The notes under the pieces were generated by a model. That model was not told the DNA's origin, did not search any database, and saw only the letters and a list, made by a program, of their open reading frames with translations. A program made the position numbers and the translations under genes. Source: Amaurobius ferox (Eukaryota > Arthropoda > Arachnida > Araneae > Amaurobiidae). Taken from it: a stretch of 64,000 nucleotides of DNA. Location: contig OX578145.1 of NCBI GenBank assembly GCA_951213105.1, positions 13,398,707 to 13,462,706 on the forward strand, read 5' to 3'. Of the stretch, positions 34,211 through 46,458 are shown one piece after another. Within the stretch, counting starts at the first letter, position 1. Each line of letters starts with the position of its first letter.

Positions 34211-34642
34211 ATTAAGGATAAATGCAAATCTGAAATGTCATATTTTGGGTGCAGGATCGGAGGAGTTTTTTCTTGAAAATGATTCCAGATTCTCACAGAA
34301 GTTCAATAGTGGCTCATTTTAGACTTTTAACTGAGTGCAATTGTCTTCGTGCTCATCTTTTTAAAATTGAACATGTTGATTCCTTCTACTGTGTTGCATG
34401 CTTTAAAATATAATTTATGAGTGCGTACCATTTGGATGAACTTAATGACTTTCCTGGTGCCGTTCGGAAATATCGGTGAGCTAGTAGGCTAGTGGCATTT
34501 TAACCTAATGCTCGGCTTTTGTCAACAATATGCGATATACATAATGGTGCTAAAAATACACCACCCACAAATTTTCATCCCTATGATGGAAAATAAAAAC
34601 AGTAATACATTTAAAATAATATTTAAAATATTTAAACTGATT

Positions 34643-34795
34643 TGCAGACTTATAGACTGTAGTAGACTTATTGACTGGCAGACTTATGTGACTGGCAGAC
34701 TTATGTGACTGGCAGACTTATATGACTCGTAGACTGAATTACTTGTAGACTTAATGACCTGCATATTTAATGACTTGTAGACTTATGTGATTTAT
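34643..34795 (+). repeat. 17-bp tandem repeat GACTGGCAGACTTATGT
   Basis: Three near-perfect 17-bp units at 34674-34724 flanked by decaying variants (GACTGTAGTAGACTTATT, GACTTGTAGACTTATGT). No coding role is evident. Confidence 0.7.
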
Positions 34796-34910
34796 GGATT
34801 TTTACTTGAGTTGTTATATTTTATTTTATTCTTTACGTAAAGCATATGCAGAACATTTCTTTTGCCGTGTTAATTAAAAACATTTTTCCATACTGCGTTG
34901 CTTTTCTTTT

Positions 34911-34955
34911 TCTTCCCTAGACCGTCTGACCAACCCGAAGGTGTAAGATAGCCTA
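34911..34955 (-). mobile_element. SINE 3'-end fragment
   Basis: TAGACCGTCTGACCAACCCG then AAGGTGTAAGATAGCC corresponds to the reverse-oriented SINE tail (AGACCGTCCGACCTACCAGA, AAGGTGTAAGGTAAC). Short and diverged. Confidence 0.55.
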
Positions 34956-36700
34956 ACATCACATTATTTCTTAGCACTTTATCTGATGCAATGCACTAAA
35001 ATATGATTTAATATTTGGGTTTGTTAAGCTATATTGAACATTTATTTTGAAAATACTGAATTTTTCGGAGTGATACGATGTTTATCGAGAACCACACTAG
35101 TAAGAGTGTATAAGCATTTATATGATGATTTTTATCTCTCAAAATTTCTCAACATTAGATTTTCAAATACTTTTGTACATAAATATTCATAAATTCAGAC
35201 TTGACATGTAGGATGACATAAAAATTGTGCAACACGTACAAGTGCCTTTTTAAGGATCTCATTATAAAGTTAAATATTTTCAAAATACACTTCTGAAATC
35301 TTCAATAATAAGGCAATTATAAACAGTGGTAGAAATAGAATTATGGAAATGTTCTGAGCGTATAATTACAAAGAGTTAATTTCGAAATCAATGGAAAGAG
35401 AATTTAACGATATAAAGGAGAAGATATAAAGTAGTAACGATGAAACTACTATTTCCGAGTTTTCTAAAACAGATTGATACGCAGATTAGAGTCATTGACT
35501 GACGTTTACTGAGAATATTTGAAAATAATATGATAAAGTAAATGTCACATTTATTATATTATTATGATAAATTTTATTATATAATATTATTATTATATTA
35601 TTATTATATTATTTATTATATTATTATGATATGTCACATTTATTATTGCATAACAACATTTATAAGAATATTAAAAAATGCAATAAATAATAGAAATTTT
35701 AATTGGAAGGAATACATTTTAATTAGTAGGAATATTTTAAAGAATCGATTGGAAAAAATACAAACGATACACATAAAGTCAATATAAATGAGTAAACCGA
35801 AATGTAGCAAAACCTAAAAGAAGCACCTCACAATAAATTACTATGTAGTTTTAATAAATTTGTTATATTTTTTGTAAGTTTAACCCTCTTAGACTAGACA
35901 AGAAACAATTATTAAGAATCGTCATAAAAATTAATACACTTTAAGGGGGACACAGTACCCTAAAAGTGGTGACAATATCGATTTTCTGTTTTACTGACTC
36001 AAATTACAACTGTAGCATTTCTAAATATTTAGGTGACATTTAAAAGCTGTATCTTCATAATTTAAGGAATTATTAATATTTTTCTGTATAATGACAGAAT
36101 AGAAATTACTCAGAAACGAAAATTTTAATTGGTGTTTTTCCATGTTCATTTTTAGTAGACGTTCATGTTTTTCAAACGATAAGGCTTTTTCTGTAATTAA
36201 GATAGAGATTTCAAACTTTTTGAACATCTTTTTTTATTATGCATTTGATAGAATTGTGCATCGACTTAATATTAAGATGTATAGTTAATTTTAAAAAAAT
36301 GTCGAACTAAGAACTGTTTAAATTCCCTTGTTTTCTCACTATAGGTGACAATAAAAATTTATAATTAATTTAATGTCAGAAGCATCTAAAAATAATCCAT
36401 GCAAAATTTTGTGTAGTATATTCCAAGGAATGGAAAAGAAAAGTTTCAAGTAAAAATATTGAAATTTGAAAATGTAGTAGGAATTTAAAAAAAAATTAAA
36501 TTTTTCTAAAGAAATTTAAATTTTAATAAAACATGTAGTTCAATAAATTATTTCTTGTCAAATTTTGTTTATAATTTAATGTTAAAATACAATACAACCA
36601 CAATTTTCACCATAATACTTAAAATAAAAAAATATTGATAAGGTACTGTTTCCTTTTAATACGGTGAATAAAAGAGATAAACATATTCGAAATTAACATA
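34956..36700. other. No supported gene
   Basis: Very AT-rich, with an (ATT)n-like tract at about 35545-35640. No coding or RNA gene signal. Confidence 0.4.
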
Positions 36701-36739
36701 TTTTTTGCATAATACAGCATGTTGAAAGTAAACCTAATC

Positions 36740-38112
36740 GATTATACCTATTACTTATTCAATTTTATGTTATTATTTTGATAAACTTATTTGAAAAATG
36801 TGCAATATCTCAAGAATGATTAACATTAGTATTTCAAAATTAGTGTTATTTGATTCCTAATGAAAAATTACCTCGAAAATAATTATGTATGTATCACTAG
36901 CATATATACCCGCCATTGCTCGGGATTAAAAACCTTTTTTTTTACCCCGGACCATTTTTTTACCCCGTTGAAACAATTCATTAAACACATTCGGAAGTAA
37001 ATGAATTTAAAAAACCTGTTTCCAAAATACTACCATAATCTTATATTCATGGACATAATTGATATAACAAGCAAAGCAATATAAAATCGTTTGTTTATTA
37101 TACTTAGTTCTCCATAACGAATCCCAAGATTGTCTGCTCCCGCTTTACAAAATTATCTTCACAGGTAGATCTTGAAGTAAGATAGACCAGTGCTAGTTCT
37201 ATCCTATTTCAACTATCAGTTGAAGACAATAGAAAATATGAATTTTAAAAATCTCTAAAAAAATTAAAAAGAAACAGAAAACAGAGGACTGAAGCTATCA
37301 ATTGAAAATATAAAAATATCCTGCAATATTATGTTCCAAAGCCATAACTGTTAGACCCCAATCGAAAATAAATTACCGTTCATTTATAAAATTTATTTTC
37401 TTTATTATTTAAATCCTATAAATATAATCAAAATTGCCTGACAAATAAACACGTTTGATCTAATTTGTTTAGAAATAACCGTCTGTATAATGTCATTTTT
37501 ATGGAAGGTACAATTGTACGTTTTCTACTCATATTAATATCCCAACAACTCCTGATCCTAGATACTCGACACATGGGCGAGGTTACTCGCGGTGAAGTAG
37601 AGAACAACCATACCACATTTGAAAAACATAATCCATCAACAACTGTGACTTTGTATTTGGAAAAGACAGACTTTCTAATTTTTAATTTTGCGATTTTATT
37701 GAAGGTCCTGATTTTTTCTTTTAATTTTCTCAAAAATGTATTTGCACATGTGCGGAAAATTCATTCGAGCAAATCCATCCAATCAGTCGATTGGATCAAT
37801 CCACTGGACGATTGGACTTACAATTCCAGTATGCACTGCTTGTAATAGTCGTACCAAACTTTTACAAAACGATACAATAGTTCGTGAGAAATCGCGACCA
37901 GTGGTCACAGACAGACACACTTACATACATACATACTTTAACATGCATATACACACAGATATCCCTTCAAAAACATCAGATTCGAGTTGATGGATGCTTG
38001 AAACGTGTTCTTCCGTTGAAAACTTAAATCTGAATTTTTGATCCCGTCTTACTTCCCCTATACATTACCCATATATGTAGGGAAAGTAATACTATGAATG
38101 TAGGGAAAGTAA
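36740..38112 (-). mobile_element. HINE-like family 1B copy interrupted by an insertion
   Basis: 36770-36890 (GATAAACTTATTTGAAAAAT, GTGCAATATCTCAAGAATG) and 37650-38112 (TTCCAGTATGCACTGC, TTCGTGAGAAATCGCGACCA, CATACATACATAC, GATCCCGTC, then the hairpin TTACTTCCCCTATACATTAC / GTAGGGAAAGTAA) are two parts of one minus copy. The terminal motif TGTAGGGAAAGTAA is repeated at 38097. Confidence 0.5.
36893..37640. mobile_element. Insertion with CTAGC...ACCCGCC end motif
   Basis: Opens CACTAGCATATATACCCGCC ATTGCTCGGG (two blocks), a terminus pattern shared with 38587 (CTAGCCAAATCCACCCCCGC TTCGCGCG) and, inverted, 53880-53912. Internal sequence contains GATCCTAGATACTCGACAC and no recognisable protein. 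The right boundary is estimated from where the interrupted element resumes. Confidence 0.35.
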
Positions 38113-38586
38113 AAAGATATAAAAAACAAATTTAAGTTTGTATATTCATGTACTGTGCATATTACAGTTTTACTTATATTATCAGTTTATATTCATACAC
38201 CATATTCACAAAGTATTACTAGTTTTATGATAAATATATTCAAAATACCTAAAGTGGCATTAAGAATTATATTCTCCGGGCTTAATTTGCATAGCTTTGA
38301 TATGCAAGCAATTCAAAAGCGTTTACATTTATTATCCACGGCTATCCGAGGAAGGGCATTATCGGGGCATACTTTCGTTGAAGTTGAATTCTTTCGAAAC
38401 GGGAAATAGATGAGAGAGTAAATGAGGGAGAATTAAGCATTTCTATAAAACCAGGAGGAATTTTAACGACACTTTGAATGAATTTAAAGCGAAGTTAAAC
38501 CGCTAACAAAATTAGTTATTTCAGAGTTCAATGCAAATACTCTGTGGATGAGGAACTCCACTTGACTTTCTAATACACTAATATAT
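38113..38586. other. No supported gene
   Basis: An 84-codon frame at 38155-38409 lacks any family or splice evidence. No element boundaries seen. Confidence 0.3.
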
Positions 38587-39325
38587 CCTACTAGCCAAAT
38601 CCACCCCCGCTTCGCGCGTTCTCAATGGCTAGCGATCATTAAATGCGATATCATTTAATGTAAATGTTCTAAATACCAAAATCGCTTCAAATTTAAGCAT
38701 ACAAATACCGCATAATTTATAGTTTTGTTAACATAGAAATTGCGATATGCGAAGCAGTATTTCATCCCCGATAACTATACACTGCTATAATTTTCAACGT
38801 TTCCAGACAAATCACTTAATTATAGCTTTATTTTTTAATTATTATTTTTAAAGAATAGCTACCAAACGATTTTGGTATTTGAAACGTAACTCGGTTACCT
38901 TAGTTATCAGAATGAAAGCAAAAGCTATAAATAAAACCCATTGATAGATTACAAAAAATATTTGCTGCAACTATACAATTAAAATATCTTAAGCACGGTT
39001 GATTTTATAGCTATAGAGATACGTAATTAAGAAAATTTAGGACATTTGTTTTTCTGTGCACGATGGTATATAAACGCATTTTGTGTATTTAACCAATAGC
39101 GAGTTGTAACTAAAAGAACATTAGAACAAAACATTCAGCGATTTATAAATTTATGTAAAAATATTCCAAGATTTAAAAATTTTCTCCTTGTTTACAGATC
39201 AAATCTCCCGTGTATACACATTTTCAAGTTTCTATTTTTAGTAGTTTGGGCTGTGAAAATGTCCCTTTGTCAGTTTGTAAAATCTCACTCAGTTGTTTTA
39301 CGTATAACAAAATAAAAGATAAAAA
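38587..39325. mobile_element. Element fragment with CTAGCC..CCCCGCTTCGCGCG terminus
   Basis: The start ACTAGCCAAATCCACCCCCG CTTCGCGCG resembles the terminus of a repeat family seen at 36893 and 53912. The body at 38840-38960 (ACGATTTTGGTATTTGAAAC, TAACTCGGTTACC) is AT-rich. The end at about 39270 (TCCCTTTGTCAGTTTGT) is uncertain. Confidence 0.35.
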
Positions 39326-39760
39326 TTTGATGTAGGCAGCACATGACTTTCCTCATATAATGTAATGAATTGACTCCTTTCGCAGTCAAAAAATAATGTA
39401 TAAGATCCACGGCACTGTATTTTTATTGTTGATTTGTATATTTGGGGATTTTTCGGATTGCAGCATGTAAAGCAATTTCAAAGTACTAATTAACATAAAT
39501 TTCGCGCAACACTAAGTAAGCAATTATCGATATTGATAGAATCCTCAATAAGCAATAGAGTTGATATATTAAAATATTTTAATAATTAATTCATCAATTA
39601 GGCGTCATTTTCATTAATTTATCGTCATTTTTGCAGTTTTGACGATATGTTTGTTAATCTGCAGCGAAATATCTCCAAGTTGCCGATAATTTGATAAATT
39701 ATTCTCCAAGTCTTACTCAGATGTCTGTTTTTGCGTACAGCTAAAACTGCTGTTCAAATA
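39326..39760 (-). mobile_element. HINE-like family 1B, 3' fragment
   Basis: The left edge TTTGATGTAGGCAGCACATG adjoins ACTTTCC; GATCCACGGCACTGTATTTT matches 4190. It breaks where the Penelope-like end starts. Confidence 0.6.
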
Positions 39761-39764
39761 ATAA

Positions 39765-40025
39765 AAACTATAACACCTTCGTTAAAAGTACCATACAACA
39801 CAAAATTAATAGTATCGACCGGTTTCGAAGTACAAAAACAACATTTTTTGTCAGGATACACAAGTTGCGCAACCGTCACTCGTGAGAGAAAGATCGACGA
39901 CTGATGCCAGAACCCCAAACGTAACTGAACTAGGGTAAGGGTGTTGCCAACAACGAGAGAAGGAAAAGAGGTGAAAAACTTAAGAAGAAGGAACTGAGTG
40001 GGATAGTCCAATTCTGTTATTGAAA
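39765..40025 (-). mobile_element. Penelope-like element terminal fragment
   Basis: Shares with 60370-60660 the order, on the + strand, ACCGGTTTCGAAG (39819), TTTGTCAGGATA (39848), GAAAGATCGACGACTGATGC, GGGTGTTGCCAACAACGAGA, GAAGGAACTGAGTGGG. The GGTTTCGAA...TCAGG pair is what remains where Penelope-like elements carry a hammerhead ribozyme (CTGA...GAAAC on the minus strand). An 85-codon frame over it is a by-product. Confidence 0.5.
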
Positions 40026-40076
40026 CTAAAACGGCATTGTGTCAGACGAGCTGAGTAATAGACCAGATAGAAAGGC

Positions 40077-40367
40077 GACAGTTGTTGTTGTTGTTGAGAC
40101 CCAGACCGTCCGACCTACCAGAAAGGTGTAAGGCAACTGTTTGGACGGCCGGGAAGTGCCACCCAATTTAGACCGGAACCCAGTGGGGGAGGCATCCACA
40201 GGGACCGTACCCTCCTTCCCCTACCACCAACCTCTCGGAAGAACTTACGGACCCACATGTTTAACGTGATCGTACTCCGCGTGAACACGGCGGCAGTTTT
40301 TGGCAGTGGCGACAGTTGTTGTTGAGACCCAGACCGTTTGACCTACCAGAAAGGTGTAAGGTAACCG
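40077..40367 (-). mobile_element. Composite of two nested SINE insertions
   Basis: 40077-40312 is a SINE with a (GTT)n tail and GACCCAGACCGTCCGACCTA, lacking the tRNA head. 40313-40367 is a second tail (GTTGTTGTTGAGACCC, ACCGTTTGACCTACCAGAAA). GGCGACAGTTGTTGTTG precedes both. The 8-mer AGAAAGGC flanks the pair at 40069-40076 and 40368-40375. The likely history is one SINE inserted at the tail of another. Confidence 0.65.
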
Positions 40368-40375
40368 AGAAAGGC

Positions 40376-41904
40376 ATTTGCGGGGCTGCCCTGTCCCTTC
40401 ATAGCGACGCCTATAAGGAAGGGATGCAGCGCCTAATCACAGATATACAGGAATCAAGAGGGCTTACCCTAAGCTATGTGTAAAATGTTACTTTACTTAA
40501 AAATTTGTATTCAGTTGTCAGTTTACAAAGTTAGCAGTTATTTTTTTATTTTTTTTATTTCTAATTTATTTATTTAAAAGAACGCAACCTACAGGACAAA
40601 GTACCAGTAACAGCGTGTAAGATAAAATACAATACAATATAAAATATACAGATTAAAATACGATAAAATACATTAAAATGCATGCAAACTATTGACAGAA
40701 AATATTCTTTAAAAGCACTTGCATATGAATACATACATTAAAATATAAAATATTTACAACAAATGAAGCCATTTCCGATGAATAAAAGACATCAAGATTT
40801 TCGGGGAAGCTGTTGCAAAGTTTACAGAAATTATTAATCGCACAATAACAACCAATATTTGTCCTAAAATTCCTTTCAGTAAATAAACTCATGCTCCTGG
40901 TAGAATACTGGGGAACATGAAACCCGATCTCACCCAAGGAATTAGAGGAATTATGAATTAGAGTTGGCAGTGGATAGTCGACAAATGAAAAGAAGAGTAC
41001 GAGATGGCTAGATATTGATGCTAGAGAAGAGTACAAGAAGCTAGATATTGTTGCTGGAGAAGTTGTCAGGCAGTGTATGTGACAATGGCAGCCAGCAATG
41101 TGACAATGGCTGCCAACAATGCGACAATGCATGGTGCAGTCAATATTTGGAAGCAAGTATGTGTCATCTAAATATGTTTTACTAATGGTTTGACTGTTAA
41201 AAAAAAGCTATCAAGTGAATTTTGGCATAATTAGCTGGTCAGTTGACCTGCTCTCACATCATATTGCCCCACAGAAATAACTAAGGTCTAACATTTTTGA
41301 AAAGCTCATATTTCGAAATATAAATAATGTTGCAAATAATATTTTAAAATTAGATTTAATAAGTAAAGGATTGAACTTGAAAAGCTAAAACGAATTCTTT
41401 AATGACTAGACTAATAGTATTTTCTTTTCAGTGTAAGCAAGTTTTTCGTCATTCCAAGATATTGGAGGGTGTTAACGCACATCACAACGCAGCGTATTCA
41501 GGTATTTAGTATACGCGAAGCTTATGACTTTTCTCATATTTTAATATACTTTATGGTGCCTCGTCTGGATTTAATCACGATAGTAGATACTATAAGTACG
41601 TAAAGATTTAGGCTTCAAGATTTTCGATGATAGTGTGGAGGGTATAATTATTATATTTCTCCATATAAAAGAAAATCTAGGTGCAGCTGATGCAAAACAG
41701 AGACATTTTCTGTCAAGGCTAGCGTCGGACCTATAGCGTCAAATGATTTGAAATTCGGTATGATGATTTAAATTATATTGCCTTGTATAGTCTCCTATTT
41801 TGGTTAAAATCGGATAGAAATAAGGCTGTTGCCATTTTAAGAGAAGTAATATTTAAATTATTGATTCAAATAAAGCAAACGCGATATGTAACACTTTCAA
41901 CATA
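40376..41904. other. No supported gene
   Basis: Contains a 155-codon minus-strand frame at 40689-41156, the longest in the window. It is driven by repeats such as TGACAATGGCTGCCA (41070-41130) and AGAGTACAAGA..GAGTACGAG (40990-41030) and has no recognisable motif. The stretch 40555-40690 is A-rich with AAAATACAATACAATA repeats. I do not support a gene here. Confidence 0.35.
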
Positions 41905-42500
41905 GTTGAATTGAGACCACATGACTCACTTTAAAATAAAATATGGCATCCAGCTTTTTTTCCAGAGTAAAAATCGTGATTTTTAAAGTTCTTTTAAATT
42001 TACATTTAGTGTTGCAACCGCCCTAAAACCGCTTTATTTTTGCGTATTTTCTGTGCATCTATATTCTGCGCCAACGCAATTACAATATTTTTAAGTTTAA
42101 ATGATCATTAAACTTTGATTAATTCTACAACGAAGCTTACTTTTATTAGATGCAGGATGTAAACTTTTGATTGTAAGATGAGCTGTATAAGAATTGCTGA
42201 ATTTTTTACACGCAAAATTATTTAACTCTAGAGTCTGGAATAAAACTGTGTTAATGAAATATTCACTGTTCATAGGGAACCAGACGATTAATATTTCGAC
42301 AACGTCATTTGAATAAAGTTCATTTATTTCGATGAAGTTATAAGTTTTCAAGTAAAATACATTATTGTACGGCTGCGACAATTAAAAAAGTATCACCGCT
42401 GAATGTATCGCATTTTAGAGATGTTTAAATAAAATTGCATTGCAGTTGGAAAGTGTTTCATAATCAATGCTATATGCATGATTGATATTTCTTGTTTGTT
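41905..42500 (+). mobile_element. HINE-like family 2, 5'-truncated copy
   Basis: Matches 49730-50340: TAAAATATGGCATCCA, AAAATCGTGATTTTTAAAG, CACCGCTGAATGTATCGCAT and the end GTTGGAAAGTGTTTCATAAT CAATGC..GCATGATTG, which contains the 3' hairpin. The 5' hairpin and GTCT tract are absent. Confidence 0.6.
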
Positions 42501-42679
42501 ACTGTATTAAGAGCAAGCGGTAAAACGTATATAGCTCTTGATGTAAGATCTGAAGTTGGTGATTACCAAATACGCCTGTGTATCAGGCAGAACGAAGCGA
42601 GCGTCAGTGAGTAGGGGGTTTAGTGAACGCCAGCGAGCAGGAGGCAGAGCCCCCTAGTAGATTAAAAGAATCATCTATT

Positions 42680-42980
42680 GTTTTCTTAGTATTCGAAACA
42701 CTGTATTCGATCAGATAAAAAGTTTTCGACGAAAGGTTTTGAAGACATATTTCTCAAAACCCTTTTTTAAACATTAAATACATTTTCTTATTTTTCAGGA
42801 TAAAACAAATTCATCGATACCCTTTCGTGTTTAAATGATCTGGCGGTGAGTAAACCACTACCGTAAAGTCTATTAATAAAATCACTTCTGAAGAAAAACT
42901 TTTATTTTCAATCGCTTTTCATATTGAGGAAATATTACATGAAAGGTGATAAATGAGGTTAATACGTGCAACGAAAAAAG
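42680..42980 (+). repeat. Duplicated segment, copy 1 (see 50590-50790)
   Basis: TAAAGTCTATTAATAAAATC, GAAAGGTGAT, AACGTGCA and flanks are shared with 50690-50790. Together with the family 2 copies just upstream of each, this indicates that a larger block of at least 1 kb was duplicated. A 170-bp stretch at 42500-42670 (with CGAAGCGAGCGTCAGTGAG) occurs only in this copy. Confidence 0.5.
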
Positions 42981-43469
42981 ATGAATAGAATAGTTAGATT
43001 TATTTTTTTTTACTTTCGCTATAATACCTAGTATATTTAAAGGGAAAGAAATTGTGATAAGTTTAAATGCCAGGCTTTTGGACGTTAAGAATTATCCAAA
43101 TACATGTTTTAGAGAGGCAAACTCGTTTTACACATTCATGTATACAAATCAATCACTTATTCATTGATGTGTGTGTGCCAGAAAGCATAATGTCTTTGGA
43201 CTAAATTGAGTAAATCACAGAAAATGCAGCAGATTATTTCAATCTATAAACATCAAAGTTCTATGTAGGGAACAATACGTGTTTAGGAATGAAAAAATGT
43301 CCAAAATTGTGCAAACAATTTTTGGCAGAAAAATATTATATGCATTATTTTATATCGATTACAAACGATTCGATACATTCAAATCGAATGCTTGCTTCCA
43401 AAACTATGAACAGTAAAGATTACCGTCCACAAAAAGAATTGTGTTGAAAAGTGTACTTTGAATGTATTT

Positions 43470-43640
43470 TTTTTCAAAATGAGATTTTCGAGATTTTTAT
43501 AGCTTTAAAATGCTCCATGCTTTCTAATTTTTGTCATAATTACATGATATTTCCAGGAAAGGTTATATATGTTTTTTTAATCATATTCCTTTAAGTGATA
43601 TAAATGTGTAGTAAAATTATGTAATAGGTAAAATATTAAT
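43470..43640. repeat. Short dispersed repeat
   Basis: TTTAAAATGCTCCATGCTTT CTAATTTTTGTC recurs at 52028-52060 with one or two changes, followed in both by a TTACATGATATTTCCAGGAA-like phrase. No ends defined. Confidence 0.4.
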
Positions 43641-43670
43641 GAAGATCATTTTCCAATCCAGAAATATTGT

Positions 43671-44030
43671 ATATGTTACTGGCAATGTATGAAAGCCGGC
43701 ATTCTATAGAATGCTTAGGCATTTTATAGAATATTGAAAACTGGTCGGCAATCTATGAAACGATTAAAATTTCACACATTTCCTAGGCATTCTATAGAAT
43801 GCCAAATGACAAAGCGCCAAAGTATGAATTACATCTCTGATTCATTTCTTTTTTCATACTTTGCCTAAATAGCATTTTTCATTCCATAGAATGCCTAGGT
43901 ATTATATACAATGCCGAGGGAAAGTATATAATAATTCTCATATTTCACACTTTGCCTAAAAATGGCCGTTATTCTATAAAGTGCCTAGATATTCTATAGA
44001 ATGCCATTTCATACATTGCCGGTAACATAT
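43671..44030. mobile_element. MITE built from 18-bp palindromes
   Basis: Exactly 360 bp. Terminal inverted repeats ATATGTTAC(T/C)GGCAATGTATGAAA at both ends. Inside, the perfect palindrome GGCATTCTATAGAATGCC and decayed versions occur about eight times (43693, 43712, 43786, 43884, 43903, 43973, 43994). No coding sequence. Confidence 0.75.
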
Positions 44031-44164
44031 ATATTTTTAAATAACCTAAGATTAACACCACGTTAATTAAATTGGGGAACTTTGACAACTTGTGAATATA
44101 AACAGAATGATTAATTAATTGTAATCACATACTCATAATAAAAATATGCATTAATTGGCCTTTA

Positions 44165-44995
44165 ATATCCCGTGAAATAAATGATTATTGCGGATTCTTG
44201 TCAAAATACAAAACTAATATAAAAAGAATCTTCTCTCGTGAATGAAACGAACATGATCCACGAGTATGATGTTAAAATATCTATTTTATAATATTACGGA
44301 TGGAAAGTGAATTTATATATAATATTTATTATCTTTTTCATTTTATGTAACTTTTTTATTAAATTTAATTGATAAACGTGCAATATCTTGCGAACGGTTA
44401 ATGATAGTGTTCTAAAGTTAGTGTCGTTTGTTTTAGAGGTAAACAGTTACGTATGGAATTATTATTTATTTAACGGTATTCAAAGTCCTGATGTGTTAAT
44501 GGTTGTTTCAAAAATGCATTCGAAAATCGTTCAATATCTCTTGAACGGTTTATGCTAGCTTTCTGAAGTTTGTATCATTCACTTTCTAATGAAAAATTAC
44601 GTATAAAAGGATTATTATATTTTTAGTCTTTATAGAAAGTTCTGTCTTTAATAGTTTTTCATGTTCTCCAAATTTAAATCAGGAATTTATTCGAAATCAG
44701 GGGTGGGGGGGGGGGTATTCCGAATTCTCTTACGTTTAAAATTGATAAAGTTCAAGCATTAAATGGATGCAGTGATCATACAGCATTATATTGAAAACGC
44801 TTCAGTCGTTCGTAAGTTAAGGCGTCCACAGATTAGACTTATGAACATACACATTAACATGCATACTCGCACAGACATCAACTCAAAAACGTTCGATTTC
44901 AGTTCAGACATGCTTAAAACATGCTCTTATGTCGGAAACTGGAATTCTAATTTTCAAACCACAATACCCTTACCGCATGTTTATATAATAGTGGT
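44165..44995 (-). mobile_element. HINE-like family 1B, diverged copy
   Basis: TTCTCTCGTGAATGAAACG, GATCCACGAGTATGATGTTA, GCGAACGGTTAATGA, a poly-G tract at 44704-44714, TTCAGTCGTTCGTAAGTTAA, AACATGCATACTCGCACAG and CTCAAAAACGTTCGATTTCA keep the family order. The hairpin end is decayed. Confidence 0.5.
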
Positions 44996-45425
44996 CTCCA
45001 TATGATAAATGTAATTTATTTTAACCAATTCAATGGTTAATATTTACTAATGATATTAATACCAATTGCTATTACATACATTATGTATTTAACGGTACAT
45101 ATTATCGATATTATTAGTAAGTCCGTTATTCGTTTAACATTAGTTTTGCAGTTAAGTAATATATGTTATAGCTATATATAATAGTTATAAATATTTAACT
45201 GAACATTAACTATTTATTTGCAGATCCTAATAATTGTAGGTAATAGTTGACACATAACTATAATCAACTATTAACAGTCATGGTAAACTGTTTACATTAC
45301 TATTTTAGTTAATTCTACAATATTCGTTACTGGAAAGTAATTTTATCAACTTTTCAAATAACGATTTCGGTAATTTTCTTTTTCTTTATGATCACACATA
45401 TAAACTTATATATAAATTAAACAAA

Positions 45426-45592
45426 AGAATTTAAAATACTTTGCGCTCACTCGAATATTTAATTTATAAAATATTTCTTCGAAGTAAAGCATATTCAAAA
45501 ATATATTATTGAAAATATATTGCATTGATTAATTTGAATCAAAACTTATAAATATGAAATTTCACTCACTTAAGAGGTATCTTCTTATTATC
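45426..45592 (+). repeat. Direct repeat, left copy
   Basis: Pairs with 46293-46458: CTCACTCGAATATTTA, AATATTTCTTCG, ATATATTATTGAAAATAT, GATCTTCTTATTATCT-type end. Two copies about 870 bp apart in the same orientation could be decayed long terminal repeats or a simple duplication. Confidence 0.5.
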
Positions 45593-46292
45593 TTTTTATT
45601 AAAAATTAGTCACATTGAATATTTCATATTTTATAAAGTACATACTTTAGAAATATGCTTTCCAATTCCAGTGATAAACTTATGTTTTTTACGAATATGC
45701 AATTTTTTTTAGGACATAATATAAATAAATATTTTTATAGAGAGTTGGAAAGTATGAATTATTTATTGAACAATAAATTGGTACGATAGCTTTCGCGCAG
45801 CATTACTCAGATAATTTTACATAAAAAAACAAATGTTAATCGAACAATAATTGAAGAGCAATTGCTTATTGTGAACCTACTCATGTGGTATTTATAGCAC
45901 ATTTTATATTATTCAATGTTGCATCTGGTTTTTTACCAAATATTCGAAATTTTGACAACAAAATCTGCGAAAAATTATTTTTGTAACAAGAAAACGTGAA
46001 AAAACTTCAGGATCACCTTATAGAGACTAGCATACATTATATATTCTGAAAATTTCATAAAAAATTTTTGCCAGGTTTCAAAGTCATCGTGTGTGCAAGT
46101 GTTTAAAACACATTCGGAGAGATTCAATGCATTTTCCCGTATACGCTCTAGCACATTTTGGGCTATAACTGCAGTTATTAGAGGAATTTTTTCATGAGAT
46201 TTATTTTAAAATGTTCAGAACATTTATATCTTCATATATATAGTTTTGAGAAAAATCTAATTTTTTGAAAGTTTAAAATTCCTTTGACCTTT

Positions 46293-46458
46293 AAGAATAC
46301 TTTACTCTCACTCGAATATTTAGGTTATAGAATATTTCTTCGTGGCGAAATAAAACAGATTAAACAATATATTATTGAAAATATCTTACATTGATTCATT
46401 TGCATCGAACTTCAAAATACAAAACTTCATTCACCTAGAAGGGATCTTCTTATTATCT
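46293..46458 (+). repeat. Direct repeat, right copy
   Basis: Partner of 45426-45592, about 75-80 percent similar by eye. The 700 bp between them hold no recognisable retroviral or transposase motif. Confidence 0.5.

Noticed and set aside
40689..41156. Longest frame of the window, 155 codons, minus strand
   Set aside because: Histidine/cysteine-rich start comes from a TGACAATGGC-type repeat; no domain, signal peptide or splice context could be supported.
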